Shown here one piece after another: positions 35,151-47,853 of a DNA stretch of 64,000 bases (position 1 is the first letter of the stretch; the number at the start of each line of letters is the position of its first letter). Under the pieces are notes generated by a model. That model worked only from the letters and a program-made list of their open reading frames with translations. It ran no database searches and was not told the DNA's origin. Made by a program: the position numbers and the translations under genes. Source of the stretch: Chaunax sp. Z400 (taxonomy: Eukaryota > Chordata > Actinopteri > Lophiiformes > Chaunacidae); assembly GCA_037577475.1 (NCBI GenBank), contig JBAGJB010000196.1, positions 310,001 to 374,000 of the forward strand, given 5' to 3'.

Positions 35151-38100
35151 AAGTTTATACTAAAGGTTTAACTAAAGGTTTATACTAAAGGTTTATACTA
35201 AAGGTTTAACTAAAGGTTTATACTAAAGGTTTAACTAAAGGTTTATACTAAAGGTTTATAATAAAGGTTTATACTAAAGGTTTATACTAAAGGTTTATAA
35301 TAAAGGTTTATAATAAAGGTTTATACTAAAGGTTTATACTAAAGGTTTATACTAAAGGTTTATACTAAAGGTTTATACTAAAGGTTTATACTAAAGGTTT
35401 ATACTAAAGGTTTATACTAAAGGTTTATAATAAAGGTTTATACTAAAGGTTTATACTAAAGGTTTATACTAAAGGTTTATAATAAAGGTTTATACTAAAG
35501 GTTTATACTAAAGGTTTATACTAAAGGTTTATAATAAAGGTTTATACTAAAGGTTTATACTAAAGGTTTATACTAAAGGTTTATACTAAAGGTTTATACT
35601 AAAGGTTTAACTAAAGGTTTATACTAAAGGTTCAACTAAAGGTTTATACTAAAGGTTTATACTAAAGGTTTATACTAAAGGTTTATACTAAAGGTTTATT
35701 ACTAAAGGTTTATTACTAAAGGTTTATAGTAAAGGTTTAACTAAAGGTTTAACTAAAGGTTTAACTAAAGGTTTATACTAAATGTTTATACTAAAGGTTT
35801 ATACTAAAGGTTCAACTAAAGGTTTATACTAAAGGTTTATACTAAAGGTTTATACTAAAGGTTTATACTAAAGGTTTAACTAAAGGTTTATACTAAAGGT
35901 TTAACTAAAGGTTTATACTAAAGGTTTAACTAAAGGTTTATACTAAAGGTTTAACTAAAGGTTTAACTAAAGGTTTAACTAAAGGTTTATACTAAAGGTT
36001 TATACTAAAGGTTTATACTAAAGGTTTAACTAAAGGTTTATACTAAAGGTTTATACTAAAGGTTTATACTAAAGGTTTAACTAAAGGTTTAACTAAAGGT
36101 TTATACTAAAGGTTTATACTAAAGGTTTATACTAAAGGTTTAACTAAAGGTTTATACTAAAGGTTTATAATAAAGGTTTATACTAAAGGTTTATACTAAA
36201 GGTTTATAATAAAGGTTTATAATAAAGGTTTATACTAAAGGTTTATAATAAAGGTTTATAATAAAGGTTTATAATAAAGGTTTATAATAAAGGTTTATAC
36301 TAAATATTTATACTAAAGGTTTATAATAAAGGTTTGACTAAAAGTTTATACTAAAGGTTTAACTAAAGGTTTATACTAAAGGTTTAACTAAAGGTTTATA
36401 GTAAAGGTTTATACTAAAGGTTTATACTAAAGGTTTAACTAAAGGTTTATACTAAAGGTTTATACTAAAGGTTTATACTAAAGGTTTAACTAGAGGTTTA
36501 TACTAAAGGTTTAACTAAAGGTTTAAGTAAAGGTTTATACTAAAGGTTCAACAAAAGGTTTATACTAAAGGTTTCTACTAAAGGTTTAACTAAAGGTTTA
36601 ACTAAAGGTTTATACTAAAAGTTTATACTAAAGGTTTATACTAAAGGTTTATACTAAAGGTTTAACTAAAGGTTTAACTAAAAGTTTATACTAAAGGTTT
36701 ATACTAAAGGTTTAACTAAAGGTTTATACTAAAGGTTTAACTAAAGGTTTATACTAAAGGTTTCTACTAAAGGTTTAACTAAAGGTTTAACTAAAGGTTT
36801 ATACTAAAGGGTTATACTAAAGGTTTATACTAAAGGTTTAACTAAAGGTTTGACTAAAAGTTTATACTAAAGGTTTATACTAAAGGTTTAACTAAAGGTT
36901 TATACTAAAGGTTTATACTAAAGGTTTAACTAGAGGTTTATACTAAAGGTTTAACTAAAGGTTTAACTAAAGGTTTATACTAAAGGTTTAACTAAAGGTT
37001 TATACTAAAGGTTTCTACTAAAGGTTTAACTAAAGGTTTAACTAAAGGTTTATACTAAAGGTTTATACTAAAGGTTTAACTAAAGGTTTAACTAAAGTTT
37101 ATACTAAAGGTTTATACTAAAGGTTTATACTAAAGGTTTATACTAAAGGTTTATACTAAAGGTTTATACTAAAGGTTTAACTAAAGGTTTATACTAAAGG
37201 TTTAACTAAAGGTTTATACTAAAGGTTTATACTAAAGGTTTAACTAAAGGTTTAACTAAAGGTTTATACTAAAGGTTTCTACTAAAGGTTTAACTAAAGG
37301 TTTAACTAAAGGTTTATACTAAAAGTTTATACTAAAGGTTTATACTAAAGGTTTATACTAAAGGTTTAACTAAAAGTTTATACTAAAGGTTTATACTAAA
37401 GGTTTAACTAAAGGTTTAACTAAAGGTTTATACTAAAGGTTTCTACTAAAGGTTTAACTAAAGGTTTAACTAAAGGTTTATACTAAAGGGTTATACTAAA
37501 GGTTTATACTAAAGGTTTAACTAAAGGTTTGACTAAAAGTTTATACTAAAGGTTTATACTAAAGGTTTAACTAAAGGTTTATACTAAAGGTTTATACTAA
37601 AGGTTTAACTAGAGGTTTATACTAAAGGTTTAACTAAAGGTTTAACTAAAGGTTTATACTAAAGGTTTAACTAAAGGTTTATACTAAAGGTTTCTACTAA
37701 AGGTTTAACTAAAGGTTTAACTAAAGGTTTATACTAAAGGTTTATACTAAAGGTTTAACTAAAGGTTTAACTAAAGGTTTATACTAAAGGTTTATACTAA
37801 AGGTTTATACTAAAGGTTTATACTAAAGGTTTAACTAAAGGTTTATACTAAAGGTTTAACTAAAGGTTTATACTAAAGGTTTAACTAAAGGTTTATACTA
37901 AAGGTTTATACTAAACGTTTAACTAAAGGTTTAACTAAAGGTTTAACTAAAGGTTTATACTAAAGGTTTATACTAAAGGTTTATACTAAAGGTTTATACT
38001 AAAGGTTTATACTAAAGGTTTATACTAAAGGTTTTACTAAAGGTTTAACAAAAGGTTTATAGTAAAGGTTTATACTAAAGGTTTAACTAAAGGTTTATAC

Positions 38101-41100
38101 TAAAGGTTTATACTAAAGGTTTAACTAAAGGTTTAACTAAAGGTTTAACTAAAATTTTTATACTAAAGGTTTATACTAAAGGTTTGACTAAAAGTTTATA
38201 CTAAAGGTTTAACTAAAGGTTTATACTAAAGGTTTAACTAAAGGTTTATAGTAAAGGTTTATACTAAAGGTTTGACTAAAAGTTTATACTAAAGGTTTAA
38301 CTAAAGGTTTAACTAAAGGTTTATACTAAAGGTTTAACTAAAGGTTTATAGTAAAGGTTTATACTAGAGGTTTATACTAAAGGTTTATACTAAAGGTTTA
38401 ACTAAAGGTTTAACTAAAGGTTTATACTAAAGGTTTATACTAAAGGTTTATACTAAAGGTTTATACAAAAGGTTTATACAAAAGGTTTATACTAAAGGTT
38501 TGACTAAAGGTTTAACTAAAGGTTTATACTAAAGGTTTAACTCAAGGTTTATACTAAAGGTTTAACTCAAGGTTTATACTAAAGGTTTATACTAAAGGTT
38601 TAACTAAAGGTTTAACTAAAGGTTAATGGTTTATACTAAAGGTTTATACTAAAGGTTTAACTAGAGGTTTATACTAAAGGTTTATACTAAAGGTTTAACT
38701 AAAGGTTTATACTAAAGGTTTATACTAAAGGTTTATACTAAAGGTTTATACTAAAGGTTTAACTAAAGGTTTATACTAAAGGTTTATACTAAAGGTTTAT
38801 ACTAAAGGTTTAACTAAAGGTTTATACTAAAGGTTTAACTAAAATTTTTATACTAAAGGTTTATACTAAACGTTTAACTAAAGGTTTAACTAAAGGTTTA
38901 ACTAAAGGTTTATACTAAAGGTTTATACTAAAGGTTTATACTAAAGGTTTAACTAAAGGTTTATACTAAAGGTTTATACTAAAGGTTTTACTAAAGGTTT
39001 AACAAAAGGTTTATAGTAAAGGTTTATACTAAAGGTTTAACTAAAGGTTTATACTAAAGGTTTATACTAAAGGTTTAACTAAAGGTTTATACTAAAGGTT
39101 TATACTAAAGGTTTATACTAAAGGTTTATACTAAAGGTTTATACTAAAGGTTTATACTAAAGGTTTTACTAAAGGTTTAACAAAAGGTTTATAGTAAAGG
39201 TTTATACTAAAGGTTTAACTAAAGGTTTATACTAAAGGTTTATACTAAAGGTTTAACTAAAGGTTTATACTAAAGGTTTATACTAAAGGTTTATACTAAA
39301 GGTTTATACTAAAGGTTTATACTAAAGGTTTATACTAAAGGTTTATACTAAAGGTTTATAATAAAGGTTTATACTAAAGGTTTATACTAAAGGTTTATAC
39401 TAAAGGTTTATACTAAAGGTTTATAATAAAGGTTTAACTAAAGGTTTAACTAAAGGTTTATACTAAAGGTTTATACTAAAGGTTTAACTAAAGGTTTAAC
39501 TAAAGGTTTATACTAAAGGTTTATACTAAAGGTTTATACTAAAGGTTTAACTAAAGGTTTATACTAAAGGTTTAACTAAAGGTTTATACTAAAGGTTTAA
39601 CTAAAGGTTTATACTAAAGGTTTATACTAAAGGTTTATACTAAACGTTTAACTAAAGGTTTAACTAAAGGTTTAACTAAAGGTTTATACTAAAGGTTTAT
39701 ACTAAAGGTTTAACTAAAGGTTTATACTAAAGGTTTATACTAAAGGTTTTACTAAAGGTTTAACAAAAGGTTTATAGTAAAGGTTTATACTAAAGGTTTA
39801 ACTAAAGGTTTATACTAAAGGTTTATACTAAAGGTTTAACTAAAGGTTTATACTAAAGGTTTAACTAAAGGTTTAACTAAAATTTTTATACTAAAGGTTT
39901 ATACTAAAGGTTTGACTAAAAGTTTATACTAAAGGTTTAACTAAAGGTTTATACTAAAGGTTTAACTAAAGGTTTATACTAAAGGTTTGACTAAAAGTTT
40001 ATACTAAAGGTTTAACTAAAGGTTTATACTAAAGGTTTAACTAAAGGTTTATAGTAAAGGTTTATACTAGAGGTTTATACTAAAGGTTTATACTAAAGGT
40101 TTAACTAAAGGTTTAACTAAAGGTTTAACTAAAGGTTTATACTAAAGGTTTATACTAAAGGTTTATACTAAAGGTTTATACAAAAGGTTTATACAAAAGG
40201 TTTATACTAAAGGTTTGACTAAAGGTTTAACTAAAGGTTTATACTAAAGGTTTAACTCAAGGTTTATACTAAAGGTTTAACTCAAGGTTTATACTAAAGG
40301 TTTATACTAAAGGTTTAACTAAAGGTTTAACTAAAGGTTAATGGTTTATACTAAAGGTTTATACTAAAGGTTTAACTAGAGGTTTATACTAAAGGTTTAT
40401 ACTAAAGGTTTAACTAAAGGTTTATACTAAAGGTTTATACTAAAGGTTTATACTAAAGGTTTATACTAAAGGTTTAACTAAAGGTTTATACTAAAGGTTT
40501 ATACTAAAGGTTTATACTAAAGGTTTATACTAAAGGTTTAACTAAAGGTTTATACTAAAGGTTTAACTAAAATTTTTATACTAAAGGTTTATACTAAACG
40601 TTTAACTAAAGGTTTAACTAAAGGTTTAACTAAAGGTTTATACTAAAGGTTTATACTAAAGGTTTATACTAAAGGTTTAACTAAAGGTTTATACTAAAGG
40701 TTTATACTAAAGGTTTTACTAAAGGTTTAACAAAAGGTTTATAGTAAAGGTTTATACTAAAGGTTTAACTAAAGGTTTATACTAAAGGTTTATACTAAAG
40801 GTTTAACTAAAGGTTTATACTAAAGGTTTAACTAAAGGTTTAACTAAAATTTTTATACTAAAGGTTTATACTAAAGGTTTGACTAAAAGTTTATACTAAA
40901 GGTTTAACTAAAGGTTTATACTAAAGGTTTAACTAAAGGTTTATAGTAAAGGTTTATACTAAAGGTTTGACTAAAAGTTTATACTAAAGGTTTAACTAAA
41001 GGTTTATACTAAAGGTTTAACTAAAGGTTTATAGTAAAGGTTTATACTAGAGGTTTATACTAAAGGTTTATACTAAAGGTTTAACTAAAGGTTTAACTAA

Positions 41101-43957
41101 AGGTTTAACTAAAGGTTTATACTAAAGGTTTATACTAAAGGTTTAACTAAAGGTTTATACTAAAGGTTTATACTAAAGGTTTATACTAAAGGTTTATACA
41201 AAAGGTTTATACAAAAGGTTTATACTAAAGGTTTGACTAAAGGTTTTAACTAAAGGTTTATACTAAAGGTTTAACTCAAGGTTTATACTAAAGGTTTAAC
41301 TCAAGGTTTATACTAAAGGTTTATACTAAAGGTTTAACTAAAGGTTAATGGTTTATACTAAAGGTTTATACTAAAGGTTTAACTAGAGGTTTATACTAAA
41401 GGTTTATACTAAAGGTTTATACTAAAGGTTTATACTAAAGGTTTAACTAAAGGTTTATACTAAAGGTTTATACTAAAGGTTTATACTAAAGGTTTAACTA
41501 AAGGTTTAACTAAAGGTTTATACTAAAGGTTTAACTAAAGGTTTATACTAAAGGTTTCTACTAAAGGTTTAACTAAAGGTTTAACTAAAGGTTTATACTA
41601 AAGGTTTATACTAAAGGTTTAACTAAAGGTTTAACTAAAGGTTTATACTAAAGGTTTATACTAAAGGTTTATACTAAAGGTTTAACTAAAGGTTTATACT
41701 AAAGGTTTAACTAAAGGTTTATACTAAAGGTTTAACTAAAGGTTTATACTAAAGGTTTATACTAAAGGTTTATACTAAACGTTTAACTAAAGGTTTAACT
41801 AAAGGTTTAACTAAAGGTTTATACTAAAGGTTTATACTAAAGGTTTATACTAAAGGTTTAACTAAAGGTTTATACTAAAGGTTTATACTAAAGGTTTTAC
41901 TAAAGGTTTAACAAAAGGTTTATAGTAAAGGTTTATACTAAAGGTTTAACTAAAGGTTTATACTAAAGGTTTATACTAAAGGTTTAACTAAAGGTTTATA
42001 CTAAAGGTTTAACTAAAGGTTTAACTAAAATTTTTATACTAAAGGTTTATACTAAAGGTTTGACTAAAAGTTTATACTAAAGGTTTAACTAAAGGTTTAT
42101 ACTAAAGGTTTAACTAAAGGTTTATAGTAAAGGTTTATACTAAAGGTTTGACTAAAAGTTTATACTAAAGGTTTAACTAAAGGTTTATACTAAAGGTTTA
42201 ACTAAAGGTTTATAGTAAAGGTTTATACTAGAGGTTTATACTAAAGGTTTATACTAAAGGTTTAACTAAAGGTTTAACTAAAGGTTTAACTAAAGGTTTA
42301 TACTAAAGGTTTATACTAAAGGTTTATACTAAAGGTTTATACAAAAGGTTTATACAAAAGGTTTATACTAAAGGTTTGACTAAAGGTTTAACTAAAGGTT
42401 TATACTAAAGGTTTAACTCAAGGTTTATACTAAAGGTTTAACTCAAGGTTTATACTAAAGGTTTATACTAAAGGTTTAACTAAAGGTTTAACTAAAGGTT
42501 AATGGTTTATACTAAAGGTTTATACTAAAGGTTTAACTAGAGGTTTATACTAAAGGTTTATACTAAAGGTTTAACTAAAGGTTTATACTAAAGGTTTATA
42601 CTAAAGGTTTATACTAAAGGTTTATACTAAAGGTTTAACTAAAGGTTTATACTAAAGGTTTATACTAAAGGTTTATACTAAAGGTTTATACTAAAGGTTT
42701 AACTAAAGGTTTATACTAAAGGTTTAACTAAAATTTTTATACTAAAGGTTTATACTAAACGTTTAACTAAAGGTTTAACTAAAGGTTTAACTAAAGGTTT
42801 ATACTAAAGGTTTATACTAAAGGTTTATACTAAAGGTTTAACTAAAGGTTTATACTAAAGGTTTATACTAAAGGTTTTACTAAAGGTTTAACAAAAGGTT
42901 TATAGTAAAGGTTTATACTAAAGGTTTAACTAAAGGTTTATACTAAAGGTTTATACTAAAGGTTTAACTAAAGGTTTATACTAAAGGTTTAACTAAAGGT
43001 TTAACTAAAATTTTTATACTAAAGGTTTATACTAAAGGTTTGACTAAAAGTTCATACTAAAGGTTTAACTAAAGGTTTATACTAAAGGTTTAACTAAAGG
43101 TTTATAGTAAAGGTTTATACTAAAGGTTTGACTAAAAGTTTATACTAAAGGTTTAACTAAAGGTTTATACTAAAGGTTTAACTAAAGGTTTATAGTAAAG
43201 GTTTATACTAGAGGTTTATACTAAAGGTTTATACTAAAGGTTTAACTAAAGGTTTAACTAAAGGTTTAACTAAAGGTTTATACTAAAGGTTTATACTAAA
43301 GGTTTAACTAAAGGTTTATACTAAAGGTTTATACTAAAGGTTTATACTAAAGGTTTATACAAAAGGTTTATACAAAAGGTTTATACTAAAGGTTTGACTA
43401 AAGGTTTTAACTAAAGGTTTATACTAAAGGTTTAACTCAAGGTTTATACTAAAGGTTTAACTCAAGGTTTATACTAAAGGTTTATACTAAAGGTTTAACC
43501 AAAGGTTAATGGTTTATACTAAAGGTTTATACTAAAGGTTTAACTAGAGGTTTATACTAAAGGTTTATACTAAAGGTTTATACTAAAGGTTTATACTAAA
43601 GGTTTAACTAAAGGTTTATACTAAAGGTTTATACTAAAGGTTTATACTAAAGGTTTAACTAAAGGTTTATACTAAAGGTTTAACTAAAATTTTTATACTA
43701 AAGGTTTATACTAAAGGTTTGACTAAAAGTTTATACTAAAGGTTTAACTAAAGGTTTATACTAAAGGTTTAACTAAAGGTTTATAGTAAAGGTTTATACT
43801 AAAGGTTTATACTAAAGGTTTAACTAAAGGTTTATACTAAAGGTTTATACTAAAGGTTTATACTAAAGGTTTAACTAGAGGTTTATACTAAAGGTTTAAC
43901 TAAAGGTTTAACTAAAGGTTTAACTAAAGGTTTAACTAAAGGTTTATACTAAAGGTT
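35150..43957 (+). repeat. 8.8-kb 12/13-bp minisatellite with higher-order structure
   Basis: GGTTTATACTAAA (13 bp) and GGTTTAACTAAA (12 bp) units alternate irregularly, with rarer GGTTTCTACTAAA, GGTTTGACTAAA and GGTTTATAATAAA variants. Marker variants show larger periods. The TTAATGGTTT marker occurs at about 38624, 40338, 41345, 42500 and 43507; 40338 to 42500 and 41345 to 43507 are both 2162 bp. There is no gene in it. It ends exactly at a transposon terminus (43958). Confidence 0.93.
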
Positions 43958-44221
43958 TGTTGAGCCGCATTTTGTAATAACGGATCTTTTTTATACTAAA
44001 GGTTTATACTAATAAACGTCCAAAATGTAATAACTTTTTCATTTCATTTTGTAATAAACTGCCGCATTTTGTAATAAACTGCCCCAACGCATTTGGTAAT
44101 AAATTTTGCCACATTATGTAATAAGTTATTACATTTTGAGAAGATTATTACAAAATGCACTTGCAACTTTTTTATTTTCTAGGAAATGTAATAACATGGT
44201 GCATTATGTAATAATACCTAT
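43958..44221 (+). mobile_element. Diverged transposon terminal repeat with minisatellite patch
   Basis: Begins TGTTGAGCCGCATTTTGTAA like 44413 and 49382. Near 43984-44011 it contains a patch of TATACTAAAGG minisatellite where the other copies have a GCATTTTG motif. The inner end diverges after ~44210. Confidence 0.7.
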
Positions 44222-44412
44222 TATTGTTGTTTGTTAAACAATGAATTTATACAAGAGTGACTTTTTGTTGTTTTTTATGCAATTTCCCTTAGAGCTATGT
44301 AGCCCAATAAATCTATGTATGACAGAACACGTTTGGAATTATATAGGCCAATAACTTGTGGCCAAATTCAAAGCTCTACATGGTCTGTCACTCAGCCAGG
44401 GAGGGGAGGGCG
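44222..44412. other. Unique non-coding spacer between two transposon termini
   Basis: About 190 bp with no feature I can support. It separates the terminus copies at 43958 and 44413. Confidence 0.4.
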
Positions 44413-44741
44413 TGTTGAGCCGCATTTTGTAATAACGGTGCATTTTGTAATAAACGTCCAAAATGTAATAACTTTTTCATTTCATTTTGTAATAAAGCCG
44501 CATTTTGTAATAAACTGCCGCATTTTGTAATAAACTGCCCCAACGCATTTTGTAATAAATTTTGCCGCATTATGTAATAAGTTATTACATTTTGAGAAGA
44601 TTATTACAAAATGCACTTGCAACTTTTTTATTCTCTAGAAAATGTAATAACATGGTGCATTACGTAATAACAATTCTAAAGCATTGTTTATTTGTTTGTT
44701 AATTGTATTTTATTTTACTTTAAAGTATTTGTAAAAGTTAG
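44413..44741 (+). mobile_element. 329-bp transposon terminal repeat
   Basis: Nearly identical to 49382-49710 and in the same orientation. The two therefore flank the integrase-OTU gene as direct, not inverted, repeats. It contains ~12 GCATTTTGTAATAA-type motifs. TGTTG fits the 5'-TGTNR terminus described for Ginger transposons. That link is inference. Confidence 0.72.
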
Positions 44742-45020
44742 GCCTATTATTAGTATCACTGTATTAGCCTAGTAGCAGTACTTAGCAATTACTATCAGTA
44801 CACTATTCAAAGGTTGCATTAACAGAGAATATTCTGTAAATTCCAGATTTTTTTTATTGGATACCAAAACCACATCAAGAATAGTTATAAACATCCAACA
44901 AACCGTATTATGCTTCTTATAATACAGAACAAAACTCTGGGTATCAAAATTTAATCCATTCGTAAACATTAACATATGCACATACAAAATAGAAACGCTG
45001 ATGAATAGGTAAAGAACAGC

Positions 45021-45026
45021 TTTATT
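45021..45026 (-). terminator. Possible poly(A) signal of the integrase-OTU gene
   Basis: TTTATT on the plus strand (AATAAA on the minus), about 225 bases beyond the stop codon of the gene ending at 45250. Confidence 0.4.
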
Positions 45027-45249
45027 TATGCATTTATAGAACCTTTCAACAACAATAAATGCAACCAACACATGCAGGCTTGCGGCCAATTTAAAATAAT
45101 AATGAACCAATGAATATAAGTTCTACCTTAAACAACGTAAGTGTCTTCTGCTTGTTTAGAGAGCTGCTGTGACCAGCAAATTTCTCCACTAAGATTAATT
45201 TTAAACAAATATGAAATTGCCTCAAAAGGCTAAACAAACAACAAAATTT

Positions 45250-47853
45250 CTATTTCCAAAATATATCCGTAATTTCAAATTGTCCATGTCTAATATGTCT
45301 AATTACCAGCCAAGCCATAAACCACTTGGAATGTTTCCCAAACAGCTCCTTGAGTTTTAATGCCACACCACCAAAGCGCCCTGCTGCTTTGTACAACCTT
45401 TGTACACTAATTGTGTGCTTTCCAACGACGTCCAACCCAAGGCTTCGGCTTAATGTTTCCCTTAGATAGATTGATGGATGGAATCGATCTGCAATGTCTT
45501 TAAAATGTTGAGACACTCTGATAAACGTCCCAAGCATTGACATGTCATCCTCAAGGGTCATTTTGATAATAGACTGAAACATTTCAGTTGGTAGGACAGG
45601 CTGAACAGGGGGTGTAGTCAGAACAGGGTCCTCAGGCTGGATAGGTGGGTCACACTCATCTGGTGAGTCAGGCTGGATAGGTGGGTCAGACTCATCTGGT
45701 GAGTCAGGCTGGATAGGTGGGTCAGACTCATCTGGTGAGTCAGGCTGGATAGGTGGGTCAGACTCATCTGGTGAGGCAGGCTGGATAGGTGGGTCAGACT
45801 CATCTGGTGAGGCAGGCTGGATAGGTGGGTCAGACTCATCTGGTGAGGCAGGCTGCAGTGGTGAAAGTGTGTTGTTGTCATATAACTGTCCTGCTTGAGC
45901 ATCCAAAACATGCTCTATAAATGGTGTGACTGGTCCCTCCAAACTCAGATAATGTTCTCCATGCCCCTCTGCCACATGACCAAGTACTAGCACTGGATTG
46001 TTGTGACAATATATGTTTGACTCTGATACAATAGTTGAGGCATTGATTCCCAGAGAGGAAATTACAAGAAACTGGACCTGGAAAATTTCAGATGCTCTTT
46101 GCGAAGTAATGTGGTCACCATAGGTTCCAGTTCGGGCCATTCTTTCCAAGTATCCATCCCAGTCATTGCCCTCGACAAAGTTGAACAAGAGTGTTCCATT
46201 TCCATTGTATGGATAATTCCTGAGGTCTTGGACAATTTCATCTCTTAAGCTTTCTGGTGATCTAAATATTCCAAGGGTGGATAGCTGGTCAGCCATGGCT
46301 GCAAACTGACAATTTCCATCTGGGTCAGGGTCATAGCGAATGCTTAACTCCATGGACATAAATTCCTCTAGTCTGTCTGTGTGTGTGTACTGAAACAAAA
46401 GTGGGTTTAGGCCTCTCTTTGATGGTGCTGTCTTGGGTTTTTTAGAGTGTGTCTTTTTTCGCAGCCGGGTAGCACTAGTTATATCCGACACGAAGAACCA
46501 TTTTTGTGTTTGTCGGAGGGTCTTTGGGTCCCTAAAACTCACTTTGTATTTTGAGAGCTTTCGATTTTTTTTCACAATTGTACCACGCCTTACGTGATAC
46601 TTTTTGGAGACTCGATGGGCACCATCCCTCATTCTGACCAAAACAGCGTCCTTAACATTGTAGTGTTGTGATAGGTTTTGTTTGAATGCACGCTTGATCA
46701 TTAGTTTAGCACAGTGCTCAGAGGCCTTCCGTGCCATTCTTCTCACCCTTTTTCGTTTAGTATCAAATTTTTCTCGATGTCTCAAGGATGGTAAAGTTGA
46801 ATGTTGATTCCTCACAGACTCCTTACGAACAGAAGATGGAGAACCGCATAAAGGATGCCTTATGCTGTTGCTTTTTCTTCCATAGTATACTTCAAATGGA
46901 GACCTCCAGCCTAAAACTTCTTTAAGATCCTCATTTAGCACTCTTGAATATACAGGTAGGTGCTTGACCCAGTTAACTTCGTTCCGTTGAAATTTCACCA
47001 GATCATACATGATCTTCTTTCTTAGCCACCTATGTGTCCTCTCAACCTTTCCTTGGCTTTGTGGATGATATGCTGAACTTTCAATTATTTTCACTTGCAG
47101 AGATGTCATTAGAATTTTCACTGCCCCTTTAAACTCAGTCCCTTTGTCATGTTGTAACACTTTGGGTGGTCCATGTTCACGATAAATCTTGTTAAGGTGT
47201 TTGGCGATTTCAACACTACTTTTTCTTTTCAATGGTTTCAGCCACATGTAACGACTGAACACATCCATCACTGTGAGAATGTAACGGTATAAAGCCTGAC
47301 CATAACTAATTTTCATTTTTCCCATGTCCAATAGGTCAATTTGGTGTCGATCTTGCACTTCTTTGGCTTGAATGGTCATCAAAGGGGGCTTATTCAGAAA
47401 CTTTGCATTTTGAAGTTGGTACCACTCAGTTTTGTTCAAGATTTCCTGCACCTTTCTTTCACTTATGCCACTATGATGCATTTTCAGTCGTTTGCTCAAC
47501 TTTCTTGCTCCAGAACCCTTAGTATCATCTAGACCCTTTTTAACAACACAATCAACATTAGACTGTAGCATGACTGGCTTGCCGGCACACAGCAGTGTCT
47601 GCCCATCCTCACTGAGAGAATAGACCCCTTGATTTCTCCAGAGACGCACCAAGGCATTTTGTTGAATTCTTGTGCGTTCAGAAACTGGAACATGAAACTC
47701 TCCTCTCAACTTGCGAACTATGACATTGTACATTTCCTCGGTCATTGCTTGCTTTTGTCCATGGCCTACAATGAGCCCCAGCAGGGTGCAGGTCAGGGTT
47801 ATAATTAGCAGACCTACAAGGGTGACAAAAGAGGGAAAATGTTTAACTCCCAA
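45250..47853 (-). CDS. Integrase (DDE) plus OTU-domain transposon protein
   Basis: An uninterrupted 867-codon frame. Translation may start at Met37 (47745), because the first 36 residues are a hydrophobic stretch of intron-like sequence with possible acceptors. Residues ~120-160 resemble a degenerate His/Cys integrase N-terminal domain. Residues ~165-300 are a retrovirus-type integrase core: Asp173 (QIDLLDM), Asp236 (LQHDKGTEF) and Glu271 (GKVERTH), with 34 residues between the last two. A basic GPY/F-like module follows (~400-480). Residues ~530-650 form an OTU cysteine-protease-like domain with DGNCQF (Cys) and GEHYLSL (His). Six 13-residue repeats (PxSPDESDPPIQP or PASPDESDPPIQP) come next. 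The C terminus resembles an F-box weakly. All catalytic residues are present. Likely a Ginger-type DNA transposon gene, or one domesticated from it; a gypsy-derived gene is the alternative. Confidence 0.8.
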   Translation of the reverse strand: MGVKHFPSFVTLVGLLIITLTCTLLGLIVGHGQKQAMTEEMYNVIVRKLRGEFHVPVSERTRIQQNALVRLWRNQGVYSLSEDGQTLLCAGKPVMLQSNVDCVVKKGLDDTKGSGARKLSKRLKMHHSGISERKVQEILNKTEWYQLQNAKFLNKPPLMTIQAKEVQDRHQIDLLDMGKMKISYGQALYRYILTVMDVFSRYMWLKPLKRKSSVEIAKHLNKIYREHGPPKVLQHDKGTEFKGAVKILMTSLQVKIIESSAYHPQSQGKVERTHRWLRKKIMYDLVKFQRNEVNWVKHLPVYSRVLNEDLKEVLGWRSPFEVYYGRKSNSIRHPLCGSPSSVRKESVRNQHSTLPSLRHREKFDTKRKRVRRMARKASEHCAKLMIKRAFKQNLSQHYNVKDAVLVRMRDGAHRVSKKYHVRRGTIVKKNRKLSKYKVSFRDPKTLRQTQKWFFVSDITSATRLRKKTHSKKPKTAPSKRGLNPLLFQYTHTDRLEEFMSMELSIRYDPDPDGNCQFAAMADQLSTLGIFRSPESLRDEIVQDLRNYPYNGNGTLLFNFVEGNDWDGYLERMARTGTYGDHITSQRASEIFQVQFLVISSLGINASTIVSESNIYCHNNPVLVLGHVAEGHGEHYLSLEGPVTPFIEHVLDAQAGQLYDNNTLSPLQPASPDESDPPIQPASPDESDPPIQPASPDESDPPIQPDSPDESDPPIQPDSPDESDPPIQPDSPDECDPPIQPEDPVLTTPPVQPVLPTEMFQSIIKMTLEDDMSMLGTFIRVSQHFKDIADRFHPSIYLRETLSRSLGLDVVGKHTISVQRLYKAAGRFGGVALKLKELFGKHSKWFMAWLVIRHIRHGQFEITDIFWK
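45640..45860 (-). repeat. 39-bp coding minisatellite
   Basis: Six tandem 39-bp units inside the integrase-OTU gene encode the 13-residue Pro/Asp/Ser repeat. Units are nearly identical; first-half units have Ala and later units Asp at one position, and the last has Cys for Ser. Confidence 0.88.

Noticed and set aside
35150..43957. Regular repeats suggesting a CRISPR-like array
   Set aside because: There are no unique spacers, units are contiguous 12/13-mers, and the context is eukaryotic.
44769..45110. 113-residue minus-strand frame rich in hydrophobic residues
   Set aside because: AT-rich sequence between the integrase gene and a transposon end. There is no recognised motif, and it overlaps the likely 3' UTR.
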